Assembly: GCA_020638675.1 (NCBI GenBank)
Contig: JACKID010000001.1
Coordinates: forward strand, 868,001-932,000
Direction: 5' to 3'
DNA length: 64,000 bases
Origin: Planctomycetota bacterium
GTDB lineage: Bacteria; Planctomycetota; UBA8742; UBA2392
The notes under the pieces are model-generated. The model worked only from the letters and a program-made list of their open reading frames with translations, ran no database searches and was not told the DNA's origin. This document shows positions 44,601-52,401 of the stretch, one piece after another. Position numbers and translations under genes: made by a program. Within the stretch, counting starts at the first letter, position 1, and the number at the start of each line of letters is the position of its first letter.

Positions 44601-47600
44601 GCGCGCCACGCAGCGTCAGCGCCTTGTTCACCACGACCTGCTCGTCGTAGGTGCCCGCTGCCACATCGATCGCAAAACCGGCTGTGGCCGCGTTGACGCC
44701 GCGCCCGATACCGAGCGTGTTGGTGGTGACGTACAGCCTGCCGGCCATCCACAGCACGCGGCCGGACGTAGCCTGGTCGAGCGTGTGGAAGACGCGGTCT
44801 TCAATGCTGAATGCATCCGCGAGTGTTGCCGGTACGAATGTCGTTGCGTCTTCCGTGAACGTCACACCACTCGTGACATCGAGGTCGGCGGTGCCGGCCT
44901 GGTTGCGGATGAAGCTGCCACCCGCACCCCGGATCTGGAAGGTATTGCCGCCGTTGGTCGTGACGTCGAGCGTGCCGCCCTGGATCTCAACGCAATCCTG
45001 GTTGCTAGCCGCGGTGCTGTCCTCGCGCACGGTTACGCCGTCGAGGATCAGTGTGCCGCCCTGAAGCAGGATGGTCGGGAAGGCGGTGTTCTGGTCGAGG
45101 TCGCCGCCGGTGATGGTCAGCGTGCCCGCCGTGTGCGTGATGACCGGCGAGGCGCCCTGAAGGACCGAGCCCGCACTGAGGTCCAGCGTCAGGTTCTTGC
45201 CGACGCTGGCGCCGATGTACGTGCCCGTAGTGACATTGACGGTGTCTCCCGCGGTTGCTGCGTCTACACCCGTCTGTACGCCGAGCGTATTGGTCGTGAC
45301 GTAGACGTTGTTTGCGACCCAGGTGCACAGCCCGCTGGTTGCGTTGTCGAGGTAGTGAACGATGGCGTCCTCGATCGCGTAGTTGTCGGCAAAGGCTGCG
45401 CCGCCGTCCTGCATGGTAACGCCGGTCAGGTCGATCGCACCGGTGGTCTGGTGGTCGATCAGCATGCCCGCGCCCTGGCGGTTGATGGTTACGCCTGCAC
45501 CAAAGGCCACGGTGCCGCCGGTGATCCGGATGGCGGCCTGGCTGAAGCTGCCGCTCTCGACCACGGTCGAGTTGTCAATCGAGAGGTCGCCGCTCTGGAT
45601 GAGAATGGTCGGGTCGTCCGGCGTCGGGGCCGTGTCGACCTCGAGCGTCAGCCCGGTCACCACAACGCCCGCGGAGTTCACGGTCAGCGCCGGAGAAGCG
45701 CCGCGCAGGCTGGTTGTGGCCAGGCCCGCACCAGTGAGGGTGAGCGGCTTGTTCACGGCAACGCCCGGATACACCGCCGCGGCCAGGCGGATGTTCCCGC
45801 CGTCACGGGCGAAGCTAAGCGCCGTGCCGAGGTCCGCGAACGCGTCGATGCCGTAGCGCTGTGCCGGGCCGGCCGGGTCGTCGCCGTAGTTCAGCGTCGA
45901 GTAAGCCGGGTCGACCCAGATGTCGCTCTGGTACGAGGAGATGATCAGCAGCGCCGGCGGCGATGATGTGTCCAGCCCGCCGAGGGCCGTTCCGCCGTTA
46001 TCCTGCAGCGTGACGTTGTAGACGGTGAAGCCGGTCGAGCTTGAGTCCAGCTCAAAGGTCAGGTCGCCGGTCATCGGGTCGATGCTCGGCGGCGTGATGT
46101 AGGTGACGGTGCCGGAGGTCTGCACCGGGGTGAGAGTGAACGTGAGGTTCTGGCCGGATTCGTCGGCGGGGCCTGCGCTGATCGCACTGGCCCAACCAGC
46201 CACGTTCACCGGGCCCGCGGTCGGCGCCCATGGCGCCTGGTTCGCGCCGGCGGTGAAGCTCGGGCGGTCGTTGACGGCGGCGATGTTCAGGGTCATCACG
46301 CTCGGGGTTACGCTTGTGTAGGTGCCGTCTGCGGCCTCAACGTCAAACGTCACGTATGGAGTGCCGTTGCCGTCGGCTGCGGGGACAAAGATCAGGCGGC
46401 CTGCCGCATCCGTCACGAGGTCATTCGCGTTTACCTGCGCACCGAGCGCGACACCGTCCGGCGTCTGGTAGAGAAGACCGGCTGAAGGTACTGCAACTAC
46501 GCGCAGCGTAACGGAGGACGAGTAGGCGCCGCTGCGGGGCATGGTGATCAGCAGGTTGGTGTCTTCGGTGCCGCCCAAGGTCTGCGGCGCGGTGTACACA
46601 AAGTCGTTGACGACGTGGACGGTGGCCGTGTCCGTACCCTGGCCGCCGGTGCTGTCCGTAACCAGCAGGCGGATGACGTACACGTTGCCGGCTGTCCAGT
46701 TGCCCGGGCGGTCGGCCTGCATGATGAACGGGGTGGCGCCGGTCAGGTCGCCGAAGGTGCCGTTGTTGTCGATGTCCCAGTCCCAGCTGACGATCGAGCC
46801 GGACATGTTCGGGTCAAACGAGTCATTGCCGTCCAACTGCACGCCGCCAGTGCCGATGACCGTTTCCGTGGCGATATTGTACACGTACTCGGCGAACAGG
46901 CCGGGCGTGCGCGCGGCCGGGAAAGCAACCGCAGTCGCGGAGTCCGCGACCACGAGCACCGTGGCGCTGTCATATGAGTAGACGCCGAAGGTGTCCTGCA
47001 CCCGCAGCGCGACGGTGTAGATGTTGCCGGCGGTCCAACCGGGAACCCAGGTGGTGCGGTCGCTCTGCACCATGATCGGGTTTACGCCGGTGATGTCGCC
47101 GAACGTGTTGTCGTTGTTGAGGTCCCAGTCGTAGTTGGCGATGGAATCGTTCGGGTCGTAGGAAGCCGACGCGTCGAACTGCACGCCGCCCTGCGCGAGG
47201 GTCTCGGTGGACAAGTCGTAGGTGTAGTCAGCCGTCGGACCGGAAGCGCCCGGCGGGATGGCGATTGCCACCGGGGGGACGTTGGATCCACCGGCGAGAA
47301 CGGTAACCACGAGTGAGCTGTCGACAGACTGCTGGCCGATGTCGTCCGTGACGCGCAGGCGGGGCGTGCGGCTGCCAACGCCGGTGCCCACATTGAAGGC
47401 GTAGGTCTGGTAAAGGTTGGGGGTCGAGAACTCGTACGTGCCGTTGTTGTCTGCGTCCCATTCAAACAGTACCAGCGTACGCCCGGCATCAAGGTGGTAG
47501 GAGTTGCTGTGGTCAAGCTGTACGACCTGGTTCTCGAGGCACGTGTTCGGCGAAGCGTCCGCAACCGCAACAGGCGGCTGAACCAGGAAAGTAGTCTCGA

Positions 47601-49098
47601 GGATTTCGACGCCCATTGCTGTAATCAGTCGGGGGTTAACGGCGCCGAGAGGGCCTATCGCGCCTGCTACTCCGCCCTGCCACCTACCGTCAGTCTGCTG
47701 GCTGCCGAGCAGGAATGTGCGGCACAGGTCGTACCAGTCGAAACTGCTCGTACCTGCGGTGTTTGTGAAGGTCACGATGGCAGGGCTGAAGGCACGGCAG
47801 CCCTTCATTATGGAGTACATGAAGTAGAAGTCGCCAATGTCGTTGCCCGGTGTCCCGCCGGTGCCACCGGTCATGTTGCCCATGTTGTCGCCGATCCAGT
47901 GGAACGCGTTCTGGACCCGGGTGTCGGTTTCTGTGTAGCCGAGGAATTCCATCGTCGCGAGGTTGCCGGCTGTCTTTGCCTTGTTCAGCCAAGAATTATT
48001 GGCGTTGTAGCCGAACGCTCCGTTGGCGTTCTGCGAGTTGATGACCGATGTGTTGATCAGCCCGGTTTGTGTATTGGGGTCTGCAACCCAGGCGGGAACG
48101 GTAGCCCCCATTGAGTTCACGCTCCAGTTGAGCGCGGTTACCGCAAAGTGCTGCTGAGAGCCGTCAAGGCCGCCGCCGTTTGGCCCGTAGTACCACGAGC
48201 CCGTTCCAGCGCCAGTGTCGTTTATCGCCCAGCACCACCAGTCGACGACGTCCTGAACGATCGCTGCATACGTACGACCTGCAACATTGGCCGGGAGTCC
48301 GGCCGGTGCGACCTGGGCCGGTGTGTTGGATGTAGACAGACCGACGGTTGCCAACGCAGGGCCGTAGATGGCATTAGATGTGAAGCGCAGCCCGATGCCG
48401 TTACCATTGACGTCCGGGTCGTTCCCGTTTTGTAGTCCGATCGCAACAGTCACCAGGTTGCTCAGCAGCCAGTTGTGCATCCAGGTCACGTCATCGACGT
48501 ACGGGTTCGTGGAAGAACCATTGATGCGGTGGCCTTTGTTCTGGAATGCCTGAAGGCCGACGCCCGTAGCACCTTCATTGTACTCCGCGTTGCCGTCGTT
48601 GAGATATGCAGTCTTGTTGCCGCCGGAGATACCGAAAATCAATTGGGTGTGCAGGTACCACAGCCCGTCATCGATGGCCTTGTCCGCGCGGATTGGCGGC
48701 GTCGCGGCGACGATGTCGTGGACGCGAATCAGGTAGTCATGTGTCGCGATGGCGCCGACGTTGTCGGTCACTCTCACGCGCGCAACGTAGTCACGGGTGG
48801 CCGGCACCGAGTACGTGGTTGTCCACTGGCAGTTCTGGCCGACCGCGGCCGTCGGTCCGGTGTCGTACGTGCCGTCGCCGTTGAGGTCCCACTGGAAAGT
48901 ATAGGGAGCCGTTCCTCCGTATATCACGGCCTTCAGCGTGGTGGCTTGGCCGTGCCAGGTCACGTGCGGAAGCGCCGGGTTTGTGCCCACGCCCGGCGGG
49001 ACCTTCACGGACAGCTGCGCATCGAGGCTTGCGGCGCAGAGAAGGAGGACTCCAAGGATCGAGATCGTTGATACGAAGCGGCTTGAATTGTGCAGCAC
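35689..49098 (-). CDS. Giant secreted surface protein (toroid + PKD + beta-helix + cadherin-like + ASH repeats)
   Basis: 4469 residues from GTG at 49098 (GGGAGAGCGACAA upstream), which places a signal peptide at the N-terminus; the frame continues to 49233 without such a site. Regions by rough residue number: signal 1-27; PKD-like 35-130; alpha/alpha toroid of the prenyltransferase/squalene-oxidase-repeat type 135-500 (NGAFGYNANNSWL, TGSWYYGPNGGGLDG); three further PKD units to 880 (SYDPNDSIANYDWDL); parallel beta-helix-like 1060-1890; about 17 cadherin/VCBS-like repeats of some 110 residues each, starting NDAPT and carrying NEDAGPQ 1890-3845; five ASH-type repeats 3845-4415 (four with a TNC motif); then a Cys-containing stalk, one transmembrane helix and SGRKQA. 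A very large cell-surface or outer-membrane-anchored adhesive or structural protein is likely. Confidence 0.93.
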   Translation of the reverse strand: MLHNSSRFVSTISILGVLLLCAASLDAQLSVKVPPGVGTNPALPHVTWHGQATTLKAVIYGGTAPYTFQWDLNGDGTYDTGPTAAVGQNCQWTTTYSVPATRDYVARVRVTDNVGAIATHDYLIRVHDIVAATPPIRADKAIDDGLWYLHTQLIFGISGGNKTAYLNDGNAEYNEGATGVGLQAFQNKGHRINGSSTNPYVDDVTWMHNWLLSNLVTVAIGLQNGNDPDVNGNGIGLRFTSNAIYGPALATVGLSTSNTPAQVAPAGLPANVAGRTYAAIVQDVVDWWCWAINDTGAGTGSWYYGPNGGGLDGSQQHFAVTALNWSVNSMGATVPAWVADPNTQTGLINTSVINSQNANGAFGYNANNSWLNKAKTAGNLATMEFLGYTETDTRVQNAFHWIGDNMGNMTGGTGGTPGNDIGDFYFMYSIMKGCRAFSPAIVTFTNTAGTSSFDWYDLCRTFLLGSQQTDGRWQGGVAGAIGPLGAVNPRLITAMGVEILETTFLVQPPVAVADASPNTCLENQVVQLDHSNSYHLDAGRTLVLFEWDADNNGTYEFSTPNLYQTYAFNVGTGVGSRTPRLRVTDDIGQQSVDSSLVVTVLAGGSNVPPVAIAIPPGASGPTADYTYDLSTETLAQGGVQFDASASYDPNDSIANYDWDLNNDNTFGDITGVNPIMVQSDRTTWVPGWTAGNIYTVALRVQDTFGVYSYDSATVLVVADSATAVAFPAARTPGLFAEYVYNIATETVIGTGGVQLDGNDSFDPNMSGSIVSWDWDIDNNGTFGDLTGATPFIMQADRPGNWTAGNVYVIRLLVTDSTGGQGTDTATVHVVNDFVYTAPQTLGGTEDTNLLITMPRSGAYSSSVTLRVVAVPSAGLLYQTPDGVALGAQVNANDLVTDAAGRLIFVPAADGNGTPYVTFDVEAADGTYTSVTPSVMTLNIAAVNDRPSFTAGANQAPWAPTAGPVNVAGWASAISAGPADESGQNLTFTLTPVQTSGTVTYITPPSIDPMTGDLTFELDSSSTGFTVYNVTLQDNGGTALGGLDTSSPPALLIISSYQSDIWVDPAYSTLNYGDDPAGPAQRYGIDAFADLGTALSFARDGGNIRLAAAVYPGVAVNKPLTLTGAGLATTSLRGASPALTVNSAGVVVTGLTLEVDTAPTPDDPTILIQSGDLSIDNSTVVESGSFSQAAIRITGGTVAFGAGVTINRQGAGMLIDHQTTGAIDLTGVTMQDGGAAFADNYAIEDAIVHYLDNATSGLCTWVANNVYVTTNTLGVQTGVDAATAGDTVNVTTGTYIGASVGKNLTLDLSAGSVLQGASPVITHTAGTLTITGGDLDQNTAFPTILLQGGTLILDGVTVREDSTAASNQDCVEIQGGTLDVTTNGGNTFQIRGAGGSFIRNQAGTADLDVTSGVTFTEDATTFVPATLADAFSIEDRVFHTLDQATSGRVLWMAGRLYVTTNTLGIGRGVNAATAGFAIDVAAGTYDEQVVVNKALTLRGAQTGVTAVGRSATESVLTSTSGAPGVALFTITANNVSIDGFALDVDVNFAAGGIESTFGFVMLSNNLITANDSVTPGSTPAGTYGVRINAPLGVPTIQGNEIVTGTSSFETGLLLIGNGGTVGGGAPVLGNRIRAFGRDLLTDSSNAVGGLQISNNTFNGAGVEVFDPISTVDFTANTFAPLSAATTFTSAYLKFVNQAAVTFIGNTFTGHENVAILSGASDTVDIQSNNFTPAAGATNFTHILVSSGYETAGAPNPNPANDITIRGNAFNNAAGASGRAVDFQDQNDDIGSAWGTITMGTVALPNIFDGALAQYLRLQFQTGSSPFYLAPTFIAGGTPPTPGDFDTNFDGSNNTFNGVLPAAMNTAERNALESKVFHKVDDARVGLVFFGYNNPPTMTTMATFGPINEDTSIVITHADMIANGNEADANGDPIGFRLEALSSGSLTYSGGPITFGITIVGPGQSVTWTPAFNANGLALNAFTVSAHDGIDPAINTVQVTVDVTAINDAPVAGGTLNTSGNEDTDIPLSYSFTDVDGGAGPVRVTLSCTNGTITLASTTGLTFNGGTLNGTSLLDFSGSTANVQAAIATMNYRGFLNYNGPASAAFTINDQGASGLGGAMSDTRNTSITVIPVNDAPTLSVLNTVFGGPEDTLIYIDFATLAAAANEADVDSAPVGFQIFPALPNSVWVNGALVGASSLFFPGDYLEWQPQADTNGTIVAFDVRAHDGLLPSLTQLQGRVFVESVNDAPSFAALNPTSVLEDAGPQTQTGWAVFNAGAANEGLQSVLSYTVNITSGAALLTSGITVNNSGDLSFTPAANANGAVDFTVTVRDNGGTATGGVDTWLNPTTFTLVIAAVNDVPLLTANTPVPAVNEDSGAASYTLITLPAGFNPGGGVDEASQVPASFNVTNISNAALFSALPTVNLAGQLSYTPAANAFGTSTFDLTVTDNGAPGATSVVQTITITVNPVNDAPTVTGGSNPTVNEDAGPQSIANFVGMSAGQPNEAGQAALGYTIVNLTPAGGLAFTTAPTINAAGALSFQTAPDSNGSATFQVTVQDNGGTANGGVDTSAPSAVFTLTVSPVNDAPSFTVSAANTIVTVPEDAGAVSIIGWINSFTAGPANESGQAVLDYNISAISNAALFSTQPDVTNGGDLTFTTAADAHGTSTFKVSVTDNAGGTDTSATQTFTITITSVNDAPTLTSVANFAGGTEDTQYVITFAALQTAANEADVDGDAVTFRIQNILSGTLTMNGNPVVAGTTIFSGGQLEWTPATNANGAALNAFSILAWDGLLDSSNPAVNVTVDVSPANDDPVLAVNAGATVSEGGTVGIPNTSLQVTDPEQAPGAIQYVLDSVPANGTLDLVGPGTLSVGNTFTQSDIDVGNLSYTHNAGETTSDSFTFHVLDGAGGTLGSAGSPLAFAITITPTNDLPTLSAGTVAASALEDTPFDMVFSDLQTTTGASDVDGNVVGFRATSVTSGTLKIDQTGTGLVFVAYTNQVIDGSDILRWQADANANGAGIAAFMLEAIDDGTPGSATSAAPVQISIDVTAVNDAPTVAASNINVLEDSGAYGPTAWASMAAAGGAGTESGQSALAFAITNVTNGGLFSAGPSLNPTTGELSFTPAGNASGVSTVTITVQDDGGTANGGVDTSAPLNVTISVSSVNDAPTLTFVSTLFGGPEDSPIVVPFAVLQASANEADIDSTPINFRIEAISSGTLLLNGGAAVGNVFGATDTLTWTPASNQFGTLNAFTISAWDGALSSFPVNGAVQVKIFVEGVNDQPSFTASNPAASLEDAGAVTVTNWANFIAGPNEQTIQTVLAYVVSGVTTTSGNLTFLSGPTIDNNGNLHYTATADTNGTATFSATVQDTGGTATGGIDTSNVIGPFTITVTAVNDAPTYTSAGNPAAVNEDSGAATVNGWITSVDYGPVDEDSPIQSTQSYIVNVLTNAALFSTPPAVSVAGDLTYTPAADAFGTATFEVMLVDDGGTANGGVNTSAPQTFTITVNPVNDAPSVTGGSSPTINEDAGPQTFANFVGLNAGPANESGQAAVAYTIQNLTPTGLTFTTAPSINAAGALTFETALNSNGSATFQVQVQDNGGTANGGADTSALSAVFTLTVTPVNDAPTMTTFAILNNGATEDTAHTITYAQLQAAGNEADVDNATIDFRIESVIAGTLTKNSVPVVPGTTTIASGETLVWTPPSNLNGVINAFTIVAWDGALASTPPQTAQVQVAAVNDPPSFTKGSDITVAWDQGAQSIAGWATAISAGPADESGQSLTFNVISNNNPSLFATQPAISAAGTLTFTPAANVAGTASISIELQDNGGGTDTSAPQNFNITITTAGEIGLFRVTGNPIADGAIDTVGSSLGALTPYSFLYTVQNLGNGVLNLTSTPDPVLLSGATNCEAYITHQAISPISATSSTTFVLWLRPLSAGNFSVDVSIANNDADENPYDVSVQGTAVDAPDIQLSRGFYDNIVDQGTDTVGSIPAGVTSGRTYTIKNVGGSTLTFGAPAVSVVSETNCMVVATPPAATIASGGSASLTLDILPSVPGPFSYIIQIDSDDPDEASFVFYATGTATASATPELELFGRRILSPGDTENVGLIPSGSNTTFLYEARNVGSALMTVTNPISITNVINAVVVVTVTPSSTVTAGQMTPFGIDVQPLTPGAFQFDFVLVTNDADESPLMVTVVGLGTSTIAPEITIDRNGTDIASGGTDDVGDLPAGLFSTFVYRIRNEGTGTLNLTSPVRVFGETNCEVHVLAMPQSNVAPQDDDTFLIGIRPLSTGALSAILRVDSNDSTESQYYINITGTGPQPDIQVEYPQYTPQTNGAVIQIGNSTNGAARPISVFVRNTGTGQLSITAVTPSLETNCVGALVSAGASPVAPNSETEVMLSVTPSASGAFSVTFTIVSNDPDTPNFDITIEGTGVKKKTGGKDDSKCSTTEGTGASWLLLLGALATLAVSIRMVSGRKQA

Positions 49099-49474
49099 TT
49101 GTCGCTCTCCCGGACTAGGCAGAAGATTTCGAAAAATTGTCGGACGCAGAACCAGATTGCTTGTCAGACGCCAGTAATGAATGGGACGAGACCATACTCT
49201 AGGGGTGCATAATGTGCAAGTCGGAATTCTCACCGAGAGTACGTGTCTTAATGTAAGATTATTCTGGCCGGGTTGAGTGACACCAGTCCCGAGTTGTCAC
49301 ATTCTGACTACGTCTCAAATCTGGCACGAAACGATATCTGAGCCCGCCGGGCGCTTGGCGCTCGGCCCCAGCAGCCCGCCCTGCGGACTCAGCAATTCAG
49401 AACGAAAGTTGTCCAAACGCGAGGAGGCGCCGGGCGTTCCATTGCCATTGACACCTCACCTCCAGGAGACCCCC
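49099..49474. other. Divergent promoter region between giant protein and thioredoxin-like gene
   Basis: 376 bases without a gene. The part around 49195-49265 is AT-richer than its surroundings (aatgtaagattattct). Promoters for both divergent genes should lie here, but I cannot fix a -35/-10 pair with confidence. The reading frames that extend into it from both sides lack ribosome sites. Confidence 0.5.
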
Positions 49475-50734
49475 ATGCGCGTTGCCGCCTTGCTGTTGCT
49501 GGCCCTGCTTCCGGCCGCCCTTCCTGCCTGCATGCACCCGGGAAGCAAATCCAACGTAATGGATGAAGATTGCCCCGAGCTGCTGCTCGAGGAGGAGATG
49601 GTCCAGGGCGAACGCCTCACGGACGAGAGCCTCGAGGGAAAGGTCGCCCTCTTCCTCTTTTACCAGCGCGACTGCGACGGCTGCGAACGCATCGCGATGC
49701 CGCGCATTCAAAAGTTGTACGAGGAGTACAGAGGCCACCCCTGCGCCATGGTGTTCGTGATCAACACGGCCTTCGACAAGGACATCTATCCGACGCTCGC
49801 CGACATAGAGGAAACGCGCCGCCACCTGATCCGCATGGACTGGACCATGCCCGTGGCGCGCGATCTCGACGAGCAGACCAACGCACTGTTCACCATCGAC
49901 GACGAGTCCGGCACGCCGCAGGCCGTCGTCGTGAATGAAAAGGGCATCGTCTGCGCCCACGACTGGTACTCCGAAGACAAGGAGATGGACGCGGTCGATG
50001 CGCGCTTCCGCACCCTCGCGGCCGGCATGAACTGCCACTGCCGCCGCATGCCGCGCGAGGTCTGCGATACCTGCACGCGCAGCCGTGACTACATCAAGGA
50101 AGGCGACTACGAGCGCGCCTGGGATGAAGCCAACACGATCTGCAAGAGCTACGGCCACACCGAAAAAGAGAAGGCCGACGCGGAATACCTGCGCAAGTGG
50201 GTCGAGGACACGGCGAGCGAGCAGTTCGAGTACCTCGAGCGCGAATTCGAGGTTGACCCGGAAACGGCCGTGACTCGCGCCGAAGAGATCGCGAAACAAT
50301 TCAAAGGCGTGACCGGCAGCAAGGACTTCGCCGCCAAGCTTGAAGACTGGCGCAAGTCAGACACGTTGCAGAACTTCCGCAAGGACCGCACGGCACTGGA
50401 GAAAGCCACGGCCGACCTTTCGAGGATCGACTCGAACAGTGATCGGCGCAGGGAAGTGGTCGGCCGCCTGAAGAGCATTGCGGAACGCGCAGGCAACAAC
50501 AGCGTTGGCGTCGCGGCGCGCAAGCAGCTTGAGAAAGCGGGCGAGGTCGTGAAGTCCGATACGGGCGCAAAGGACATCAAGTCATCGTCGAACGGTGGAA
50601 GCTCATTGGGCAGGACGTCCGCGTCCGGGCCGAGCGGTGCGAACGCAACAAAGACAAAGCCCGCCGGCAACGCGGTGAAAGAAAAAGCCCCGTCCACCAG
50701 CAGTCGCAACCGGCAAGTACGCCAGTCACGATAG
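49475..50734 (+). CDS. Thioredoxin-like lipoprotein with C-terminal charged tail
   Basis: 419 residues from the ATG at 49475 with CCAGGAGACCC upstream; the frame open from 49277 is not used. Lipobox LLPAALPAC. A thioredoxin-like domain lies at about 50-180 with the redox pair CDGC in FYQRDCDGCERIAMPR, a cis-Pro candidate in SGTPQAVVVNEKG, and a Cys-rich continuation (NCHCRRMPREVCDTC). Helical coiled segments and a Ser/Lys/Asn-rich tail follow. It may reduce or oxidise exported proteins in the periplasm. It ends with a clear terminator. Confidence 0.85.
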   Translation: MRVAALLLLALLPAALPACMHPGSKSNVMDEDCPELLLEEEMVQGERLTDESLEGKVALFLFYQRDCDGCERIAMPRIQKLYEEYRGHPCAMVFVINTAFDKDIYPTLADIEETRRHLIRMDWTMPVARDLDEQTNALFTIDDESGTPQAVVVNEKGIVCAHDWYSEDKEMDAVDARFRTLAAGMNCHCRRMPREVCDTCTRSRDYIKEGDYERAWDEANTICKSYGHTEKEKADAEYLRKWVEDTASEQFEYLEREFEVDPETAVTRAEEIAKQFKGVTGSKDFAAKLEDWRKSDTLQNFRKDRTALEKATADLSRIDSNSDRRREVVGRLKSIAERAGNNSVGVAARKQLEKAGEVVKSDTGAKDIKSSSNGGSSLGRTSASGPSGANATKTKPAGNAVKEKAPSTSSRNRQVRQSR

Positions 50735-50758
50735 ACATCCGATTTCGGGGGCCATCAA

Positions 50759-50786
50759 AGCCGGGGCGCACCAGCGCCCCGGTTCT
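50759..50786 (+). terminator. Intrinsic terminator after the thioredoxin-like gene
   Basis: Stem ccggggcgc (50761-50769) and gcgccccgg (50774-50782), loop acca, followed by ttcttcatt. Confidence 0.85.
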
Positions 50787-50812
50787 TCATTCAGCTCAAA
50801 ATCAAGAAGAAC

Positions 50813-50857
50813 TGGCGTGCCCGGGAGGACTCGAACCTCCGACCGGCTGCTTAGAAG
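50813..50857 (-). repeat. tRNA-Arg(TCT) 3' fragment, attachment site of a second element
   Basis: On the minus strand this reads as the 3' part of a tRNA: anticodon loop cttctaa (TCT), gcagc, variable cggtc, T arm ggagg-ttcgagt-cctcc, cgggcac, G, CCA. The matching 5' half (an acceptor strand gtgcccg and a D arm) is not at the expected place; the sequence changes right after the anticodon loop. It lies 221 bp before a tyrosine integrase. By analogy with attR at 30991 it is the displaced copy created by integration. Confidence 0.8.
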
Positions 50858-51078
50858 GCCGCGCAATCCCGTGACTGCCATGAGACGGCTCTACCCACGA
50901 AACCGGCTAGAACCACGTCAAAGGGCGGACTGAGGCCGAAATCGACTCGGCCCACTTGCATGTGCTTCGATTGAGTGTCACTCCATTTGCGGTACAATTG
51001 CCGGTACACTACAATCGCGCAAGGTTGCGTGCGCAAACGCGACGCACTGTCCGGAACAAGCGTAGTAGGAAAGCTCGA

Positions 51079-52401
51079 ATGGGGAGACCGCGCAACCCCG
51101 CGCACGTTCGACTTTGGCGCGGGAAGTACTACCTGATCTATTCAGACTTTCGGTCCGGGCGAGTTCGCGAGGTCCGGAAATCGTGCGAGGCTCTAGGTGC
51201 GACTACAGCGGCTGCACGATCCGACCTCGTGAAGCGCTACATGTTGCAGGAGCGGCTGGACGCTGCTGAGGTTGCGCGACGCGGTGGTCGCCTGGCATAC
51301 GATTCGAGCCTGGTGGCGTCGCTAGAGGAGTTTCTTGCGAACTGCCGCGAGCGGGCCCAGGCCAGGCTCGCTAATCCAAAGGCCCGCAATGGAATCAGTT
51401 CCAAGACGGCCGGGCTCCTTGAGAACGCCATCCGAACGTTCGTTACTTGGCTCGAAGGTCGGAGTCTCGGCGACCTCAAGACGGGCGAGCTTGATGGCAA
51501 CACGCTCACCAGGTTCTTTGACTTCGTAGCAACCCAAAAGACGAAGTTAGGGAACAAGTCGGTGACACGCCGTGCATCCACGGTCAACCAATATCGACGG
51601 AATGTGCGCGCAGCACTGCGCTGGATCAATCGCGCACGACCTCCACGCTTCCCCGATTTCGAGAGCTTTTCTGAGGCATTCAAGCCTACTCGCGGGGACG
51701 CGGACCCGCCGCAGGCGTTCTCGCCGAAGCAGCTGAAGTTGTTCCTGAAGACCGCATTGGAGCGTGAGAATCCAGAACGGAAGGTGAAAGTCGTTCGCTT
51801 CAAGCGTGGGGGAGTGAAGGAACGTTTCGAGCAAACTGCGAAGGCGTCGGCCGCGACACCGGTCAGCCGGTTGTTCGTCATGCTTGCACTTACCGGCGCA
51901 CGCGTTGGTGAGGTACTGAACCTGAAGTGGCAGGACATCGACCTTGAGCGCGGGCGAATAGTCATCCGGGCTCAGAAGACAGGAATGACGCGTATCGTGC
52001 CGCTCACCGGTGCGCCCGAAGGGGAAGTTGCACCTGCCCTGGCTGACCTGCTTCGTAGATGGCGCCTTGAGGCGGGGGACAGGGCGTATGTGCTGCCGCA
52101 CGCTGAGTTGCCGCGACCAGCGTTCCCGAAGTCGGGTTGGGAGATGACTGCCAGGGCGGTGAAGGGCGACCGTATCGGTCCGCAAGCACTACGGCAGAAC
52201 TTCACCAGCTACGCGGCGTCGATCGGCATTCCTGCCGCAGTGTCTGCCATGTGGCAAGGACATGCATCCGCTGTTGCGGAGAAGTACTACCGTGCGCAGG
52301 TTCTTGATCGAAGTCCAGGCAACACCATGGAAGACGCCATGGGGCTCCGCGAACTCTTGGCTTTGGTGGCCGGTGCACGCGGCAATGGTCAGTCGGGATA
52401 G
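51079..52401 (+). CDS. Tyrosine integrase of the second element
   Basis: 440 residues from the ATG at 51079 (AGTAGGAAAG upstream); the upstream frame to 50956 has no good start. Catalytic motifs: LTGARVGEVLNLKW (Arg), RAQKTGMTRIVPL (Lys), GPQALRQNFTSY (Arg present, but Gln where the first His of box II is usual), and WQGHASAVAEKYY (His and Tyr). The N-terminus is basic (MGRPRNPAHVRLWRGKYYL). It lies 221 bp from the tRNA fragment and reads into the element, mirroring the first integrase, but the two proteins differ clearly in sequence. Confidence 0.93.
   Translation: MGRPRNPAHVRLWRGKYYLIYSDFRSGRVREVRKSCEALGATTAAARSDLVKRYMLQERLDAAEVARRGGRLAYDSSLVASLEEFLANCRERAQARLANPKARNGISSKTAGLLENAIRTFVTWLEGRSLGDLKTGELDGNTLTRFFDFVATQKTKLGNKSVTRRASTVNQYRRNVRAALRWINRARPPRFPDFESFSEAFKPTRGDADPPQAFSPKQLKLFLKTALERENPERKVKVVRFKRGGVKERFEQTAKASAATPVSRLFVMLALTGARVGEVLNLKWQDIDLERGRIVIRAQKTGMTRIVPLTGAPEGEVAPALADLLRRWRLEAGDRAYVLPHAELPRPAFPKSGWEMTARAVKGDRIGPQALRQNFTSYAASIGIPAAVSAMWQGHASAVAEKYYRAQVLDRSPGNTMEDAMGLRELLALVAGARGNGQSG

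Noticed and set aside
36000..47000. Tandem repeat array or CRISPR-like repeats inside the giant gene
   Set aside because: The repeated units are protein domains of about 330 bp with diverged DNA, not short exact repeats with spacers.
50813..50890. A complete tRNA-Arg at this position
   Set aside because: The acceptor 5' strand and D arm are missing at the right distance; sequence after the anticodon loop does not fit a tRNA.
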